A stretch of DNA of 64,000 nucleotides from an uncultured Nonlabens sp. (GCF_947495285.1 NZ_CANLXZ010000009.1:55410-119409), one strand, 5' to 3'. Counted from the first letter of the stretch, positions 17,649 through 25,676 are shown. The notes: generated by a model from the letters alone, not told the origin. Numbers and translations: made by a program.

Positions 17649-18047
17649 TTAATATCTATAATTGCGATCTTTTTTTTTGTCGCTATGTTTCTTCTTATCA
17701 TTAAGACGTTTGCGTTTAACAGACTTAGGTACAGTCCTTTTTCTACGTACTTTAATGATTACACTAGCTTTGGAAAGTATGGCAAGTAGTTTTTTAAAAA
17801 CCAGTTCTTTGTTTTTGGCCTGACTTCTGGATTCTTGACAATTGACTTGTAAAAAGCCATCGCTAGTAAGTTGTTTAAATAACGCTGTTTTAATCCTTTC
17901 GTGTTCCGCTTTCGCGAAAGCGAGACTATTTAAAACATCAAAATACAATTGAACCTTTGTGGCCACCTTATTTACATTTTGTCCACCGGGACCACTGCTG
18001 GCAACTGCTTTATATTGTACTTCTTTATGTAGTTGTTCTATATTCAT
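17649..18047 (-). CDS. arfB: Ribosome rescue peptidyl-tRNA hydrolase ArfB
   Basis: 132-aa release-factor-like protein that frees stalled ribosomes. It has the catalytic G-G-Q in S-S-G-P-G-G-Q-N-V-N-K (about 18-28) and a basic C-terminal tail (K-R-K-R-L-N-D-K-K-K) that in ArfB occupies the empty mRNA channel. There is no codon-recognition domain. It overlaps the upstream DUF4301 gene by one base, the end of a minus-strand operon. The iterated palindrome at 17907-17922 is in frame and encodes A-F-A-K-A in place of a variable loop. Confidence 0.93.
   Translation of the reverse strand: MNIEQLHKEVQYKAVASSGPGGQNVNKVATKVQLYFDVLNSLAFAKAEHERIKTALFKQLTSDGFLQVNCQESRSQAKNKELVFKKLLAILSKASVIIKVRRKRTVPKSVKRKRLNDKKKHSDKKKDRNYRY
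17907..17922. repeat. Iterated palindrome copy 4 (in arfB)
   Basis: Exact CGCTTTCGCGAAAGCG, encoding A-F-A-K-A on the minus strand within ArfB. Confidence 0.95.
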
Positions 18048-19600
18048 TAATCTAGCTGGTGTGCAGATTTTAGTAAGTCGTTCACTGTTTTTACAGGATT
18101 AAAAGTAATTAATGGTACTTCTACAAAAATGGTGTTCCAGTAGGCCATGCCGCCATTCCATAATCCTGGTAACTCTTGTGCTTTTATACACATTCCTTTG
18201 CGAGATTTATGAGTTATGAAACCGGTTTCTTCATCACAAAAATCCATGAGATTAAATTTGTTTCCTTTGTAATCACGTACACTACAAATTAGATCTACTG
18301 GGTTGAAATGTGTTGCTTTTACGGCAATAGCTTGTTGGCTTTTATTTTTAGGATCAATTTGTGCACTTTCTATAATTTGAAGTGAGAGTTCGCCTTTTTG
18401 ATTGTGAATCCAGAAAGGGCCACCTCCAGGTTCTCCTTCATTTTTAACCATACCGCAAACTCTCAATGGACGATTAAGTTTTTCATATAAATACTCTAAT
18501 TGGTACTCATAAGCATATTTCTTATAATCTGTCGGTAGTACATTATCGAGCTGTTGGGTGATAAAACTTTCTACCTCTTGTTTCAACTCATCACTTATTT
18601 TCTTGCTATCTATAGTTTTAAGATAGTGGTAAGTTTTATTCCTAATTTGTATTAAATAACCGGCAAGAAATTTTTTGTATTCACTAACCTGCTTTTCATA
18701 TGCAGACGTGGTTACGTTATCTATGTTTTTAATAAAAATTAAATCAGCATCTAGCTCGTTTAAATTTTCTAATAATGCTCCATGTCCCGCAGGACGGAAG
18801 AATAGAGACCCATCTTCTAGAACAACTGCCTTATTGTTACTATCTACCGCAATAGTGTCTGTGCTGTCAGATTGATGTGAAAAACTGATCTCAAATCTAG
18901 TTTTTGTTTTTTCTTCTACTATTTTTTGAATGCGATCAAATTCTTCTTTAAAGTGATTTTTAAAAGCAGGTGCTATGGTAAAATGAAGTCTTGCTAGCTG
19001 ATTACTACTGGCATATATAGAAGCTTCAAATAAATGCTCTTCAAAGGCTGTCGCTGTGTGGTCTTTATATTTATGAAATGGGACTAAGCCCTTGGGCATG
19101 GAGCCATAGTTAGAACCGTTTTCAGAAAGCATTTCTTGTATGAACAGAATCTTTTTAGACTGTACTGGTTTTGCACCCCAATCTTTATGTTTCTTTTTTA
19201 AAGATTTTATAATCTTTTTATAGAAAGGGAATTTTTCCATCCCGATAAAAAAGGTAAATAGTTCTGGTGCTTTATTAAGGTTGATGTAACTATTTATAGA
19301 GTCTTCATGTGGGTTAAATACAATTAAAAACTCATGTATAAATTGAAACATGCGCGTGGCAGCACCACTGGCAGGGACAAATTTTATTATATCAAGTTGT
19401 GGTACTTGTTCTTCATAAAATTTAATCAGCTCTATTTTGTTAAGTTTTTTTAAAGAAATAATGCCGTCATTTATTAAAGCAGGTCTATCTAATCTGACTA
19501 TAGGAAAACCTGTTTTAAATCGATCTAACTGTTTATGTAGTACTTTTTCAGAAATGCCTTTTTCAATGAGTTGCTTTTTATGTAGGTCAGTTAACTTCAT
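18047..19600 (-). CDS. DUF4301 family protein
   Basis: 517-aa cytosolic protein I recognise as DUF4301, a Bacteroidota family of unknown function. It has P-A-S-G-A-A-T-R-M-F (about 76-85) near the start, which looks like a phosphate- or nucleotide-binding loop of the nucleotidyltransferase type, and G-E-P-G-G-G-P-F-W-I-H further on. It overlaps the NadR-like kinase gene upstream and ArfB downstream by one base each. The operon position suggests a link to nucleotide or cofactor metabolism, which is inference. Confidence 0.85.
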   Translation of the reverse strand: MKLTDLHKKQLIEKGISEKVLHKQLDRFKTGFPIVRLDRPALINDGIISLKKLNKIELIKFYEEQVPQLDIIKFVPASGAATRMFQFIHEFLIVFNPHEDSINSYINLNKAPELFTFFIGMEKFPFYKKIIKSLKKKHKDWGAKPVQSKKILFIQEMLSENGSNYGSMPKGLVPFHKYKDHTATAFEEHLFEASIYASSNQLARLHFTIAPAFKNHFKEEFDRIQKIVEEKTKTRFEISFSHQSDSTDTIAVDSNNKAVVLEDGSLFFRPAGHGALLENLNELDADLIFIKNIDNVTTSAYEKQVSEYKKFLAGYLIQIRNKTYHYLKTIDSKKISDELKQEVESFITQQLDNVLPTDYKKYAYEYQLEYLYEKLNRPLRVCGMVKNEGEPGGGPFWIHNQKGELSLQIIESAQIDPKNKSQQAIAVKATHFNPVDLICSVRDYKGNKFNLMDFCDEETGFITHKSRKGMCIKAQELPGLWNGGMAYWNTIFVEVPLITFNPVKTVNDLLKSAHQLD

Positions 19601-20157
19601 TAATTTGTAATATTTTCAATGGCCGCTAGAGCATTTTTAAATCTATCCTCTCCAGTACCAGATATGATTACGTATTTTTTATTAAAATTTTGTAATCCTT
19701 GTTCAAAACGTTTGAACATTCCCTTGCGATCTTCTGGTTTATCTCTTAAATCGTCTGCTACCCATGGAATGTCAACATCTAGCAGTAAATATAAGTCATA
19801 ATCACTTTTACTTACAGCTGTTTTAAGCTCCTCTGGTGCTTTATCAAAATAAGCCATAGAATATACATAGGTTTCTAAGACATCTGTATCGCAAAATAAA
19901 TAGTCAGTTGCTTCTTTAATTGCTTCATTTTCAGATATGCGCTGACCGATTGCTATGGGGATTAAATCTTTATACTCACATATAGTTTGTGTTTTGTCAT
20001 ACTTGTCTTGTAAGTAATCACGAGCAAATTCTTCCACATGAACAGTTTTATAATGCTGTGTAAGTTGCTTTGTAAGAGTACTTTTGCCAGTGCTTTCAGG
20101 TCCGTAAAGAACTATTTTTAAACCGTCGAAGGCTTTTTGTTGAGGTATTTTTTCCAT
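19600..20157 (-). CDS. NadR-like P-loop kinase (nicotinamide riboside kinase-type)
   Basis: 185-aa ATP-binding protein matching the C-terminal kinase domain of NadR, which phosphorylates nicotinamide riboside to NMN. It has the Walker A loop G-P-E-S-T-G-K-S-T-L (about 19-28), then H-V-E-E-F-A-R-D-Y and F-C-D-T-D-V-L-E-T, all typical of this family. The NMN adenylyltransferase domain of full NadR is absent. It overlaps pnuC by 40 bases, so uptake and phosphorylation are coupled. A thiamine-type substrate is an alternative because a YkoF-like gene is next in the operon. Confidence 0.85.
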   Translation of the reverse strand: MEKIPQQKAFDGLKIVLYGPESTGKSTLTKQLTQHYKTVHVEEFARDYLQDKYDKTQTICEYKDLIPIAIGQRISENEAIKEATDYLFCDTDVLETYVYSMAYFDKAPEELKTAVSKSDYDLYLLLDVDIPWVADDLRDKPEDRKGMFKRFEQGLQNFNKKYVIISGTGEDRFKNALAAIENITN

Positions 20158-20747
20158 TCTTGATAACCGAGGATGGCAATAATAAAGAGAAATATATAAA
20201 GTATCGCACTGAAACTATAACCTTTGTAAAAATATAGAGGTATTGATATAACGTTACCTAAAGCGAGAACTAACCAGTGCTCTAGTTTGCGTCTGGCCAT
20301 GAGCCACATTCCTGCAAAGAATATTCCAGTAGTGATCATATCTACATAAGAAACCCAATTTTCTAGCCTATTTGTAATATAATAGAGTAAATATATAGCT
20401 AGTCCAGTACTTACTGATATTGCGATCGCGGTTAACCATTCTGCTCTTGTAGTTTTTGAAATGTCTACTTCTTTATTGTTTTTATTACCGTTTAACCAGA
20501 AATACCAGCCATACACACTCATGATAAAGTAATAAGCGTTGATCACCATGTCGCCAAGTAGATTCCACTGAAATAATAAGTAGACGAAAATTAGAGTACA
20601 AATTATTCCAAAAGGAAAGACTAAAACACTGTTCTTAAATGAATAATAAACACTGACCAGACTAATAATGAGAGCAGCTATCTCTAATGCAATATGTGTT
20701 GTACTATAGTCTCTATACTGTCCGAAAATAAATTCTAAAACTGCCAT
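20118..20747 (-). CDS. pnuC: PnuC-type vitamin transporter
   Basis: 209-aa inner-membrane facilitator with about seven helices. It shows the family features F-P-F-G-I-I (about 44-49), Y-Y-F-I-M-S-V-Y-G-W-Y-F-W (about 80-92), and W-V-S-Y-V-D and G-M-W-L-M-A-R-R-K-L-E-H-W later. PnuC proteins carry nicotinamide riboside. Close relatives (PnuT, PnuX) carry thiamine or riboflavin. Substrate is trapped by phosphorylation, here presumably by the overlapping NadR-like kinase. The neighbouring YkoF-like gene leaves the substrate open. Confidence 0.9.
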   Translation of the reverse strand: MAVLEFIFGQYRDYSTTHIALEIAALIISLVSVYYSFKNSVLVFPFGIICTLIFVYLLFQWNLLGDMVINAYYFIMSVYGWYFWLNGNKNNKEVDISKTTRAEWLTAIAISVSTGLAIYLLYYITNRLENWVSYVDMITTGIFFAGMWLMARRKLEHWLVLALGNVISIPLYFYKGYSFSAILYIFLFIIAILGYQEWKKYLNKKPSTV

Positions 20748-21007
20748 TAAAAGAAAGGCTCATAATTATGACGGTCTGTTTTAACAACTTTCATATAGAA
20801 GAGAACTGCTTTAGTCTCTTCCATACTTTTTTCCATTGCTTTAGTTAAGAAACTCATCATAGGAGTGAAATCTCCATAAATTTGTGTGGCAAGTGGGTTT
20901 TCTAAAACCTCAAATTCAGACTCGCGCAGGGTTTTTATAAAATCAATGATATGTTGTTCATAATCGTCCTGTAAAGGAGACATGGTAAGTTCTATGGATG
21001 CTTTCAT
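20747..21007 (-). CDS. YkoF-like thiamine/HMP-binding domain protein
   Basis: 86-aa single-domain protein with the pattern I-E-L-T-M-S-P-L (about 5-12), I-Y-G-D-F (66-72 region) and a Lys/Val-rich end strand, typical of the small ferredoxin-like MTH1187/YkoF fold. Family members bind thiamine or its hydroxymethylpyrimidine part. It overlaps pnuC by one base and follows the GGGP synthase-like gene by 24 bases. This placement is the main hint that the PnuC neighbour may deal with thiamine. Confidence 0.75.
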   Translation of the reverse strand: MKASIELTMSPLQDDYEQHIIDFIKTLRESEFEVLENPLATQIYGDFTPMMSFLTKAMEKSMEETKAVLFYMKVVKTDRHNYEPFF

Positions 21008-21031
21008 TTTTTTAGTTTCTCTCTTACAAAT

Positions 21032-21763
21032 TTAGCCATTCCATTTGATATTCTTTTCAATTGCCGTTCCTACTACAGCCATTTGTGCGCCTGCATCATA
21101 AATACATTGTATATCTTTAATAGTTTGCAAACCGCCGCCTACTATTAGTGGTATGTCAATTTGCTGCGTTACTTCTCTTACTATCTCTGTAGAAACCGAT
21201 TTTAGAGCGCCGCTACCAGCTTCTAAATAAACTAATCTATTTCCCATAAGTTGTGCAGCATATGCATGATTCACAATAGAATCCATATCGCGCTGTGGTA
21301 ATGGCAGGGTTTGCGAGATGCGTTGCACAGCTGTCTCTTTGCCGCCATCTATTAAGATATATCCAGTAGGAACAACCTCTAGTTTTGTTTTCTTTAATTT
21401 ATTTGCAGCATGGACTTGCTGTTCTATTAAAAAATCAGAGTTGCGTCCAGATATTAGATTTAAAAATAATAATCCGTCGGCATTTTCAGATAGTTGATGG
21501 TGAGATCCTGGGAAGATAACGATAGGTATATTGCAATTTTCTCTTAATTCTTTAACCCATTTGTCAAAATTTACGTTCTCCATCGTGCTGCCACCGACAA
21601 AAAAATAAAATTGATCTATTTGTAGTTTGCCTTTAAGGTTGTGGATAGTGAAGATTATCGCTTTCGCGAAAGCGGGAATCGCATCTATCTCCATTTTTTC
21701 TGGATCTATAAGAATGGACAAAGAGCGATTTGATTGTTCAATTGTTTTTAGAATATCAGGCAT
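21032..21763 (-). CDS. Geranylgeranylglyceryl phosphate synthase-like (PcrB/GGGPS, group II)
   Basis: 243-aa TIM-barrel prenyltransferase of the family that joins a polyprenyl diphosphate to glycerol-1-phosphate, the first step to ether lipids in archaea. Visible landmarks are I-D-P-E-K at about 18-22, Y-L-E-A-G-S-G-A (about 181-188) and V-G-G-G-L (phosphate binding). Flavobacterial members are known as group II enzymes, but their lipid product in the cell is unclear. It overlaps the phosphopantetheinyl transferase gene by 8 bases. The iterated palindrome at 21659-21674 encodes A-F-A-K-A. Confidence 0.88.
   Translation of the reverse strand: MPDILKTIEQSNRSLSILIDPEKMEIDAIPAFAKAIIFTIHNLKGKLQIDQFYFFVGGSTMENVNFDKWVKELRENCNIPIVIFPGSHHQLSENADGLLFLNLISGRNSDFLIEQQVHAANKLKKTKLEVVPTGYILIDGGKETAVQRISQTLPLPQRDMDSIVNHAYAAQLMGNRLVYLEAGSGALKSVSTEIVREVTQQIDIPLIVGGGLQTIKDIQCIYDAGAQMAVVGTAIEKNIKWNG
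21659..21674. repeat. Iterated palindrome copy 5 (in GGGPS-like gene)
   Basis: Exact CGCTTTCGCGAAAGCG. It encodes P-A-F-A-K-A on the minus strand near residues 30-36. Confidence 0.95.
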
Positions 21764-22391
21764 TGCGTGATGGAATTACATAAACTAGCATAAAATTCTC
21801 GATTTCGTGAAAGTAAACATCAAACTTTAAATTGTCATTTTGATAAACGATACGAGAGATAGTTAAGTCACTATCCATTTTAAAAGGCTCTACTAAACAA
21901 TGCGCTTTAAAACCCAGACCTTTTTTACCATAAAGCTTATACATAGATTCTTTTGCTCCCCAGACTACTGTAAGTTCCTTAACAGCGTTATCTATGGAAG
22001 ATATGAAGTCTTCTTCGTAGCCTATAAATTTAGGAGCGATACGTTTGATTTTCTCACGTTGTTTTTCAATATCTATCCCTATGGGTACGTCACTTATAAT
22101 AATAGCAGTAAATTCAAAACTATGTGTTATAGAAATATGCCTTCCATCTTCTAGATGCGGTTTACCATTATCTGTGTAAAACAATTGTAAATCACTGTAT
22201 CCAGCTATTTTAAGTAAATGTCTTATACTTAAAAAACCTCTCCTATGTAGGTTAGAACTCATGGTGAATAACCTGTTTTTTGAATTTTCTGACAGCTCTA
22301 TTCCTGATCTTAGAAAAGCTTCAGTCTCAGTTATTTTCCAGATAAAAACCTCTGTATTATCTCGGTTGTTAAGGGAATGAAAAATGGGCAT
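21756..22391 (-). CDS. 4'-phosphopantetheinyl transferase family protein
   Basis: 211-aa Sfp-type enzyme that attaches the phosphopantetheine arm of CoA to carrier proteins. The signatures are I-G-I-D-I-E (about 107-112) with Mg-binding Asp and Glu, and W-G-A-K-E-S-M-Y-K (about 148-156). It is the first gene of the minus-strand operon running to 17649. As a stand-alone Sfp type it may serve the fatty acid carrier protein or a secondary pathway. No polyketide or peptide synthase lies in this window. A degenerate copy of the iterated palindrome lies at 21800-21815. Confidence 0.9.
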   Translation of the reverse strand: MPIFHSLNNRDNTEVFIWKITETEAFLRSGIELSENSKNRLFTMSSNLHRRGFLSIRHLLKIAGYSDLQLFYTDNGKPHLEDGRHISITHSFEFTAIIISDVPIGIDIEKQREKIKRIAPKFIGYEEDFISSIDNAVKELTVVWGAKESMYKLYGKKGLGFKAHCLVEPFKMDSDLTISRIVYQNDNLKFDVYFHEIENFMLVYVIPSRNA

Positions 22392-22411
22392 AAAAACCGA
22401 TTGATTTTTTG

Positions 22412-22419
22412 TAAGTTTG
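22412..22419 (+). promoter_or_regulatory. -7 promoter element of ahcY
   Basis: TAAGTTTG fits TAnnTTTG, 86 bases before the ahcY ATG. It leaves a leader of about 80 bases that contains an inverted repeat. Confidence 0.45.
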
Positions 22420-22456
22420 TAGCCGCAATTTAATAAATAAATAATGCTTTTAATTT

Positions 22457-22478
22457 GTTGATTTTGAATAGAATCAAC
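22457..22478 (+). promoter_or_regulatory. Inverted repeat in ahcY leader
   Basis: GTTGATT (22457-22463) and AATCAAC (22472-22478) with an 8-base loop, 27 bases before the ATG. It could be an operator or an RNA hairpin. It does not look like a known SAM or SAH riboswitch. Confidence 0.35.
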
Positions 22479-22504
22479 GACTTATCATTCTTAAATAAAA
22501 TTCT

Positions 22505-23821
22505 ATGAGTAATAAAACAGTTCCTTACGTACCTAATAAGGTTAAAGATATGTCCCTTGCAGAGTACGGACGTTTAGAAATTAAACTTGCTGAGGCAGAG
22601 ATGCCTGGTTTAATGTCGTTAAGAGAGGAGTATAAAGATGAACAGCCGCTTAAAGGAGCCCGTATTGCAGGATGTCTTCATATGACTATTCAAACAGCTG
22701 TTCTTATCGAGACTCTTGTCGCTTTAGGAGCAGATGTTACTTGGTCTTCTTGTAATATTTTCTCTACACAAGATCATGCCGCTGCCGCTATCGCTGCTGC
22801 TGGTATCCCGGTTTATGCTTGGAAAGGTATGAATGAAGAAGAATTTAACTGGTGTATCGAGCAGACTCTTTTCTTTGGAGAAGATCGCAAGCCGTTAAAT
22901 ATGATTCTTGATGATGGTGGTGATTTAACTAACATGGTTTTTGATGAATATCCAGAACTTGCTGCTGGTATTAATGGTTTATCTGAAGAGACTACCACTG
23001 GTGTTCATAGATTATATGAGCGTATGAAAAATGGTACTCTAGTGATGCCAGCCATCAATGTAAATGATTCTGTAACTAAGTCTAAATTTGACAATAAATA
23101 CGGCTGTCGTGAAAGTGCAGTAGATGCCGTACGTCGTGCGACAGATACCATGCTAGCTGGTAAGCGAGTAGTAGTTTGTGGTTATGGTGATGTAGGTAAA
23201 GGTACAGCTGCCTCTTTTAAAGGAGCTGGTTCTATAGTTACAGTTACTGAAATCGACCCTATTTGTGCTTTACAGGCTGTAATGGATGGTTTTGAAGTAA
23301 AAAAACTTGAAAATGTGGTAGGTAATGCAGATATCGTAATTACAACTACTGGTAACAAAGATATTATACGCGGTGAGCACTTTGAGGCTATGCGAGATAA
23401 GGTGATTGTTTGTAACATCGGACACTTTGACAATGAGATAGATGTTGCTTACTTAAATACTAATCATGGTGATTCTAAAGTAGAGATTAAGCCACAAGTA
23501 GATAAATATACTGTTAATGGTAAGGATATCATACTTCTTGCTGAAGGTCGTCTTGTTAACCTAGGTTGTGCAACTGGCCACCCTAGTTTTGTTATGAGTA
23601 ACTCATTTACTAATCAGACTTTGGCGCAAATTGAACTTTGGAATAATAGAGATGCTTATGAGAATGAGGTCTATATGTTGCCTAAGCACTTGGATGAAAA
23701 GGTGGCGGCACTTCACCTAGAAAGAATGGGTGCAGAGCTTACAGAGCTTAAGAAAGATCAAGCGGACTATATAGGCGTAAAAGTAGATGGTCCTTTTAAG
23801 CCAGAATATTATAGATATTAA
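22505..23821 (+). CDS. ahcY: Adenosylhomocysteinase
   Basis: 438-aa NAD-dependent enzyme that splits S-adenosylhomocysteine into homocysteine and adenosine, closing the methylation cycle. It has the N-terminal substrate domain ([27 protein letters not shown]), the NAD-binding G-Y-G-D-V-G-K-G (about 226-233), and the C-terminal tail ending F-K-P-E-Y-Y-R-Y with the Lys and Tyr that reach into the partner subunit. Full length. It stands alone and its leader carries an inverted repeat. Confidence 0.98.
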   Translation: MSNKTVPYVPNKVKDMSLAEYGRLEIKLAEAEMPGLMSLREEYKDEQPLKGARIAGCLHMTIQTAVLIETLVALGADVTWSSCNIFSTQDHAAAAIAAAGIPVYAWKGMNEEEFNWCIEQTLFFGEDRKPLNMILDDGGDLTNMVFDEYPELAAGINGLSEETTTGVHRLYERMKNGTLVMPAINVNDSVTKSKFDNKYGCRESAVDAVRRATDTMLAGKRVVVCGYGDVGKGTAASFKGAGSIVTVTEIDPICALQAVMDGFEVKKLENVVGNADIVITTTGNKDIIRGEHFEAMRDKVIVCNIGHFDNEIDVAYLNTNHGDSKVEIKPQVDKYTVNGKDIILLAEGRLVNLGCATGHPSFVMSNSFTNQTLAQIELWNNRDAYENEVYMLPKHLDEKVAALHLERMGAELTELKKDQADYIGVKVDGPFKPEYYRY

Positions 23822-23905
23822 GAATTCTTAAATATTCTAGCCTTTTGTTAGGAAATTCAAAAAAATTGACTAACTTTTGGCATCGTAATTGCTTTTAAAT
23901 AGTTA

Positions 23906-23921
23906 CGCTTTCGCGAAAGCG
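23906..23921. repeat. Iterated palindrome copy 6 (intergenic)
   Basis: Exact CGCTTTCGCGAAAGCG. It ends 19 bases before the ATG of the 72-aa gene, so it lies in that gene's leader or promoter. Confidence 0.95.
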
Positions 23922-23940
23922 ATATAAAATTAAAGAAGAA

Positions 23941-24159
23941 ATGGATATAATAAAAGACGCAAATGAATGGCTAGGAGCATCGATGAGTAATATGTCGACT
24001 AGTGATAGAGTACATTCATCAAGAAAAGCAAAGGAGCTTATTCTAGGCCTTAATGAGATTTACAAGGAAACGAAAGATGTAGAGATAATGGATCTCATGA
24101 AATTGCTTACTGCAAAAAAACAAAAGATCGAAAAACGTCTTAAAGGAATTAGAGTGTAA
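23941..24159 (+). CDS. Small helical protein of unknown function
   Basis: 72 aa, soluble, predicted all-helical, with no Cys and no signal peptide. It reads as two amphipathic helices (about 20-42 and 45-67) and a basic end (K-K-Q-K-I-E-K-R-L-K-G-I-R-V). I do not recognise it. The near-perfect terminator just after the stop and the clear ATG support a real gene. The palindrome immediately upstream might act in its expression. Confidence 0.7.
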   Translation: MDIIKDANEWLGASMSNMSTSDRVHSSRKAKELILGLNEIYKETKDVEIMDLMKLLTAKKQKIEKRLKGIRV

Positions 24160-24180
24160 TTCTTTATAAAAGTTAGTAGA

Positions 24181-24222
24181 AATCCCGATTAAATGTACCA
24201 TACATTTAATCGGGATTTTTTT
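24181..24222 (+). terminator. Long perfect intrinsic terminator
   Basis: 17-bp perfect stem (24181-24197 with 24201-24217), 3-base loop CCA, and a T run at 24216-24222. It ends the 72-aa gene. Confidence 0.95.
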
Positions 24223-24300
24223 ATCTCTTAAGTATTGTCCTTTGTTTCGTTCTAGAATAAAGAAACTTTATATTCGTTAAACCTAATGAAGCCTTTTATT

Positions 24301-24657
24301 ATGAAGCAGTTTATTATAGTTTTATTGATCGCATGGTGTACAGCATCATGCAGTACAGATTTTCCTAAAAAAGAAGTGAATACAGCTTATCTTAATGGTT
24401 TTATTATAGGCGGTAACGCAGCTGGTGTTTACGGTAAAGCTGGTCTTAAAATCACTAGAGATTCTATTAAGATGAATGACTGGCCTGTCTCTAGATTGGT
24501 AACAAGTCTCAATACTCTTAGAGACACCTCTATAGTGGATCTGACAGGTTTTTATGAAGTTTATAGTATTCAAATAGCAAATATAGGTGAGTTAGAAGAA
24601 GGTGCTTTTTGTGATTCTCTTATAGTGGAATTGGGTAGGGCTGGACTGGCAAATTAA
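24301..24657 (+). CDS. Small lipoprotein of unknown function
   Basis: 118 aa from the ATG at 24301. An ATG at 24286 would add five residues but weaken the signal peptide. Hydrophobic residues 4-12 and lipobox T-A-S-C (Cys17) mark a lipoprotein. The mature part is short with no motif I recognise. It is flanked by a strong terminator before and a gene-poor stretch after, so it is transcribed alone. Confidence 0.65.
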   Translation: MKQFIIVLLIAWCTASCSTDFPKKEVNTAYLNGFIIGGNAAGVYGKAGLKITRDSIKMNDWPVSRLVTSLNTLRDTSIVDLTGFYEVYSIQIANIGELEEGAFCDSLIVELGRAGLAN

Positions 24658-24800
24658 ATTTTGTTTTTAAGGTGTACAACGATCATCTTTCAGGATTTAG
24701 AGGTTTTTTATAAAACGCGCTCCTAAGGAATTACTTAGTTCTATAAATATTTGAACGCTTCTCTCTCATTGTATGCTGATTAGTTGCTATTCTCGTATTT

Positions 24801-24974
24801 TTAATCTGGTGTGAACGCAACACCACCAGTGGAAACTGTGTTCTTACAGTTTTTTTCATTATTACATGGAGTGTAGCTTTTTCCATGACATCGCGGTGTA
24901 CACACAGCAGTGGTGCTGCAGTTAGAAGCGTCGCATGATATAATTATATACCTGAAACACTTAGGTCTCTTCTT
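24801..24974 (-). pseudogene. Cys-rich open frame without start codon
   Basis: 57 sense codons between a TAA at 24975-24977 and a TAA at 24801-24803, with no ATG, GTG or TTG start. It encodes seven cysteines, among them S-C-D-A-S-N-C, V-C-T-P-R-C-H and E-K-N-C-K-N, ending F-T-P-D. It lies one frame from the end of the interrupted gene at 24944-25213 and overlaps it. A frameshift in the A-rich stretch near 24975 could once have joined them. It could be the tail of a degraded secreted Cys-rich protein. I do not recognise the family. Confidence 0.4.
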
Positions 24975-25213
24975 TTAAATTCTTTGAGCAATATGGGTTT
25001 TACTATAGTTTTTGAAATGCCACCAATAAGGTAATAAGGTACGTTTTTATCTGTATAAACAGTATAGATAATTACATCGGTAAGGTAAACATAGTTGTCA
25101 TTTCTCTTATAGTAATCCGAATTCCCTTTTTTGAAAATAACAATATAATACCGTCGGTTTCCGTTGACGCGATCGCTGAAACTTTTTGTGTGCTATATTT
25201 CACTTTGTTTCAT
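24944..25213 (-). pseudogene. Small gene interrupted by TAG at codon 7
   Basis: ATG at 25213 gives M-K-Q-S-E-I, then TAG, then 82 sense codons in the same frame to a TAA at 24944-24946. The frame after the stop reads like protein (R-Y-Y-I-V-I-F-K-K-G-N-S-D-Y-Y-K and Y-Y-L-I-G-G-I-S-K). A perfect Shine-Dalgarno AAGGAGG (25223-25229) sits 9 bases before the ATG, which is rare in this phylum. I read it as a recent nonsense pseudogene, perhaps transferred from elsewhere. Readthrough or a six-codon leader peptide are alternatives. Confidence 0.45.
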
Positions 25214-25222
25214 TGTTTCTTT

Positions 25223-25229
25223 CCTCCTT
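25223..25229 (-). promoter_or_regulatory. Unusual perfect Shine-Dalgarno sequence
   Basis: Minus-strand AAGGAGG, 9 bases before the ATG at 25213. Most genes in this window have no such sequence, as is usual for Bacteroidota. Confidence 0.6.
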
Positions 25230-25351
25230 GTTGTCACTAGAATAAATAGAATATAAGACTGCTATCTATTTAACAATGAATGTCTTAAAAATATGTTTCA
25301 TTATAAAGTTGTGATGTAGTTAGTATAACTATTTGCAATAATTATTGAAAC

Positions 25352-25397
25352 AAAAAAAATCTCAAACCGAATAAATCGATTTGAGATTTTATTTTTA
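25352..25397 (-). terminator. Terminator of rplU-rpmA
   Basis: Arms AAAATCTCAAA (25356-25366) and TTTGAGATTTT (25380-25390) with an A run that gives minus-strand T's. It lies 22 bases past the rpmA stop. Confidence 0.85.
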
Positions 25398-25412
25398 AAA
25401 AAGAACTCGTTC

Positions 25413-25676
25413 TTAAGCTTCAGCTACAGGAACTATAGATACGTAAGATCTATTGTTTCTTTTCTTAGTAAACTTCACTAGTCCGTCTACTCTTGCATGT
25501 AATGTAAAGTCCTTACCAGCATATACGTTTTCACCTGGGTGGTGTTCCATACCGCGCTGACGGATTAGGATATTACCAGCGATTGCTGCTTGACCTCCGT
25601 AAATCTTAACGCCTAGACGTTTTGAGTGAGATTCCCTTCCGTTTTTCGAACTACCTACTCCTTTTTTATGAGCCAT
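25413..25676 (-). CDS. rpmA: Large-subunit ribosomal protein bL27
   Basis: 87 aa. It starts [16 protein letters not shown], the L27 N-terminus that reaches the peptidyl transferase centre, followed by G-N-I-L-I-R-Q-R-G and [11 protein letters not shown]. There is no N-terminal extension of the kind cleaved in some Gram-positives. It follows rplU by 45 bases in the standard L21-L27 operon and ends in a clear terminator. Confidence 0.98.
   Translation of the reverse strand: MAHKKGVGSSKNGRESHSKRLGVKIYGGQAAIAGNILIRQRGMEHHPGENVYAGKDFTLHARVDGLVKFTKKRNNRSYVSIVPVAEA

Larger units (their letters stand above)
24658..25351. other. Gene-poor stretch with decayed coding sequence
   Basis: The 755-base gap before rpmA has no intact gene. 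On the minus strand it holds the interrupted frame at 24944-25213 and a Cys-rich open frame at 24801-24974, listed separately. The rest shows nothing I can name. Confidence 0.6.

Noticed and set aside
21008..21031. TPP riboswitch before the YkoF-like gene
   Set aside because: The gap is only 24 bases, too short for an aptamer, and the gene is in the middle of an operon.
24658..24800. tRNA or small RNA gene in the gene-poor stretch
   Set aside because: No cloverleaf, no T-loop GGTTCGA and no promoter-terminator pair is visible.
24944..25213. TAG recoded as an amino acid
   Set aside because: Many good genes here end in TAG (for example the genes ending at 756 and 1962), so TAG is a normal stop. 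A pseudogene is simpler.
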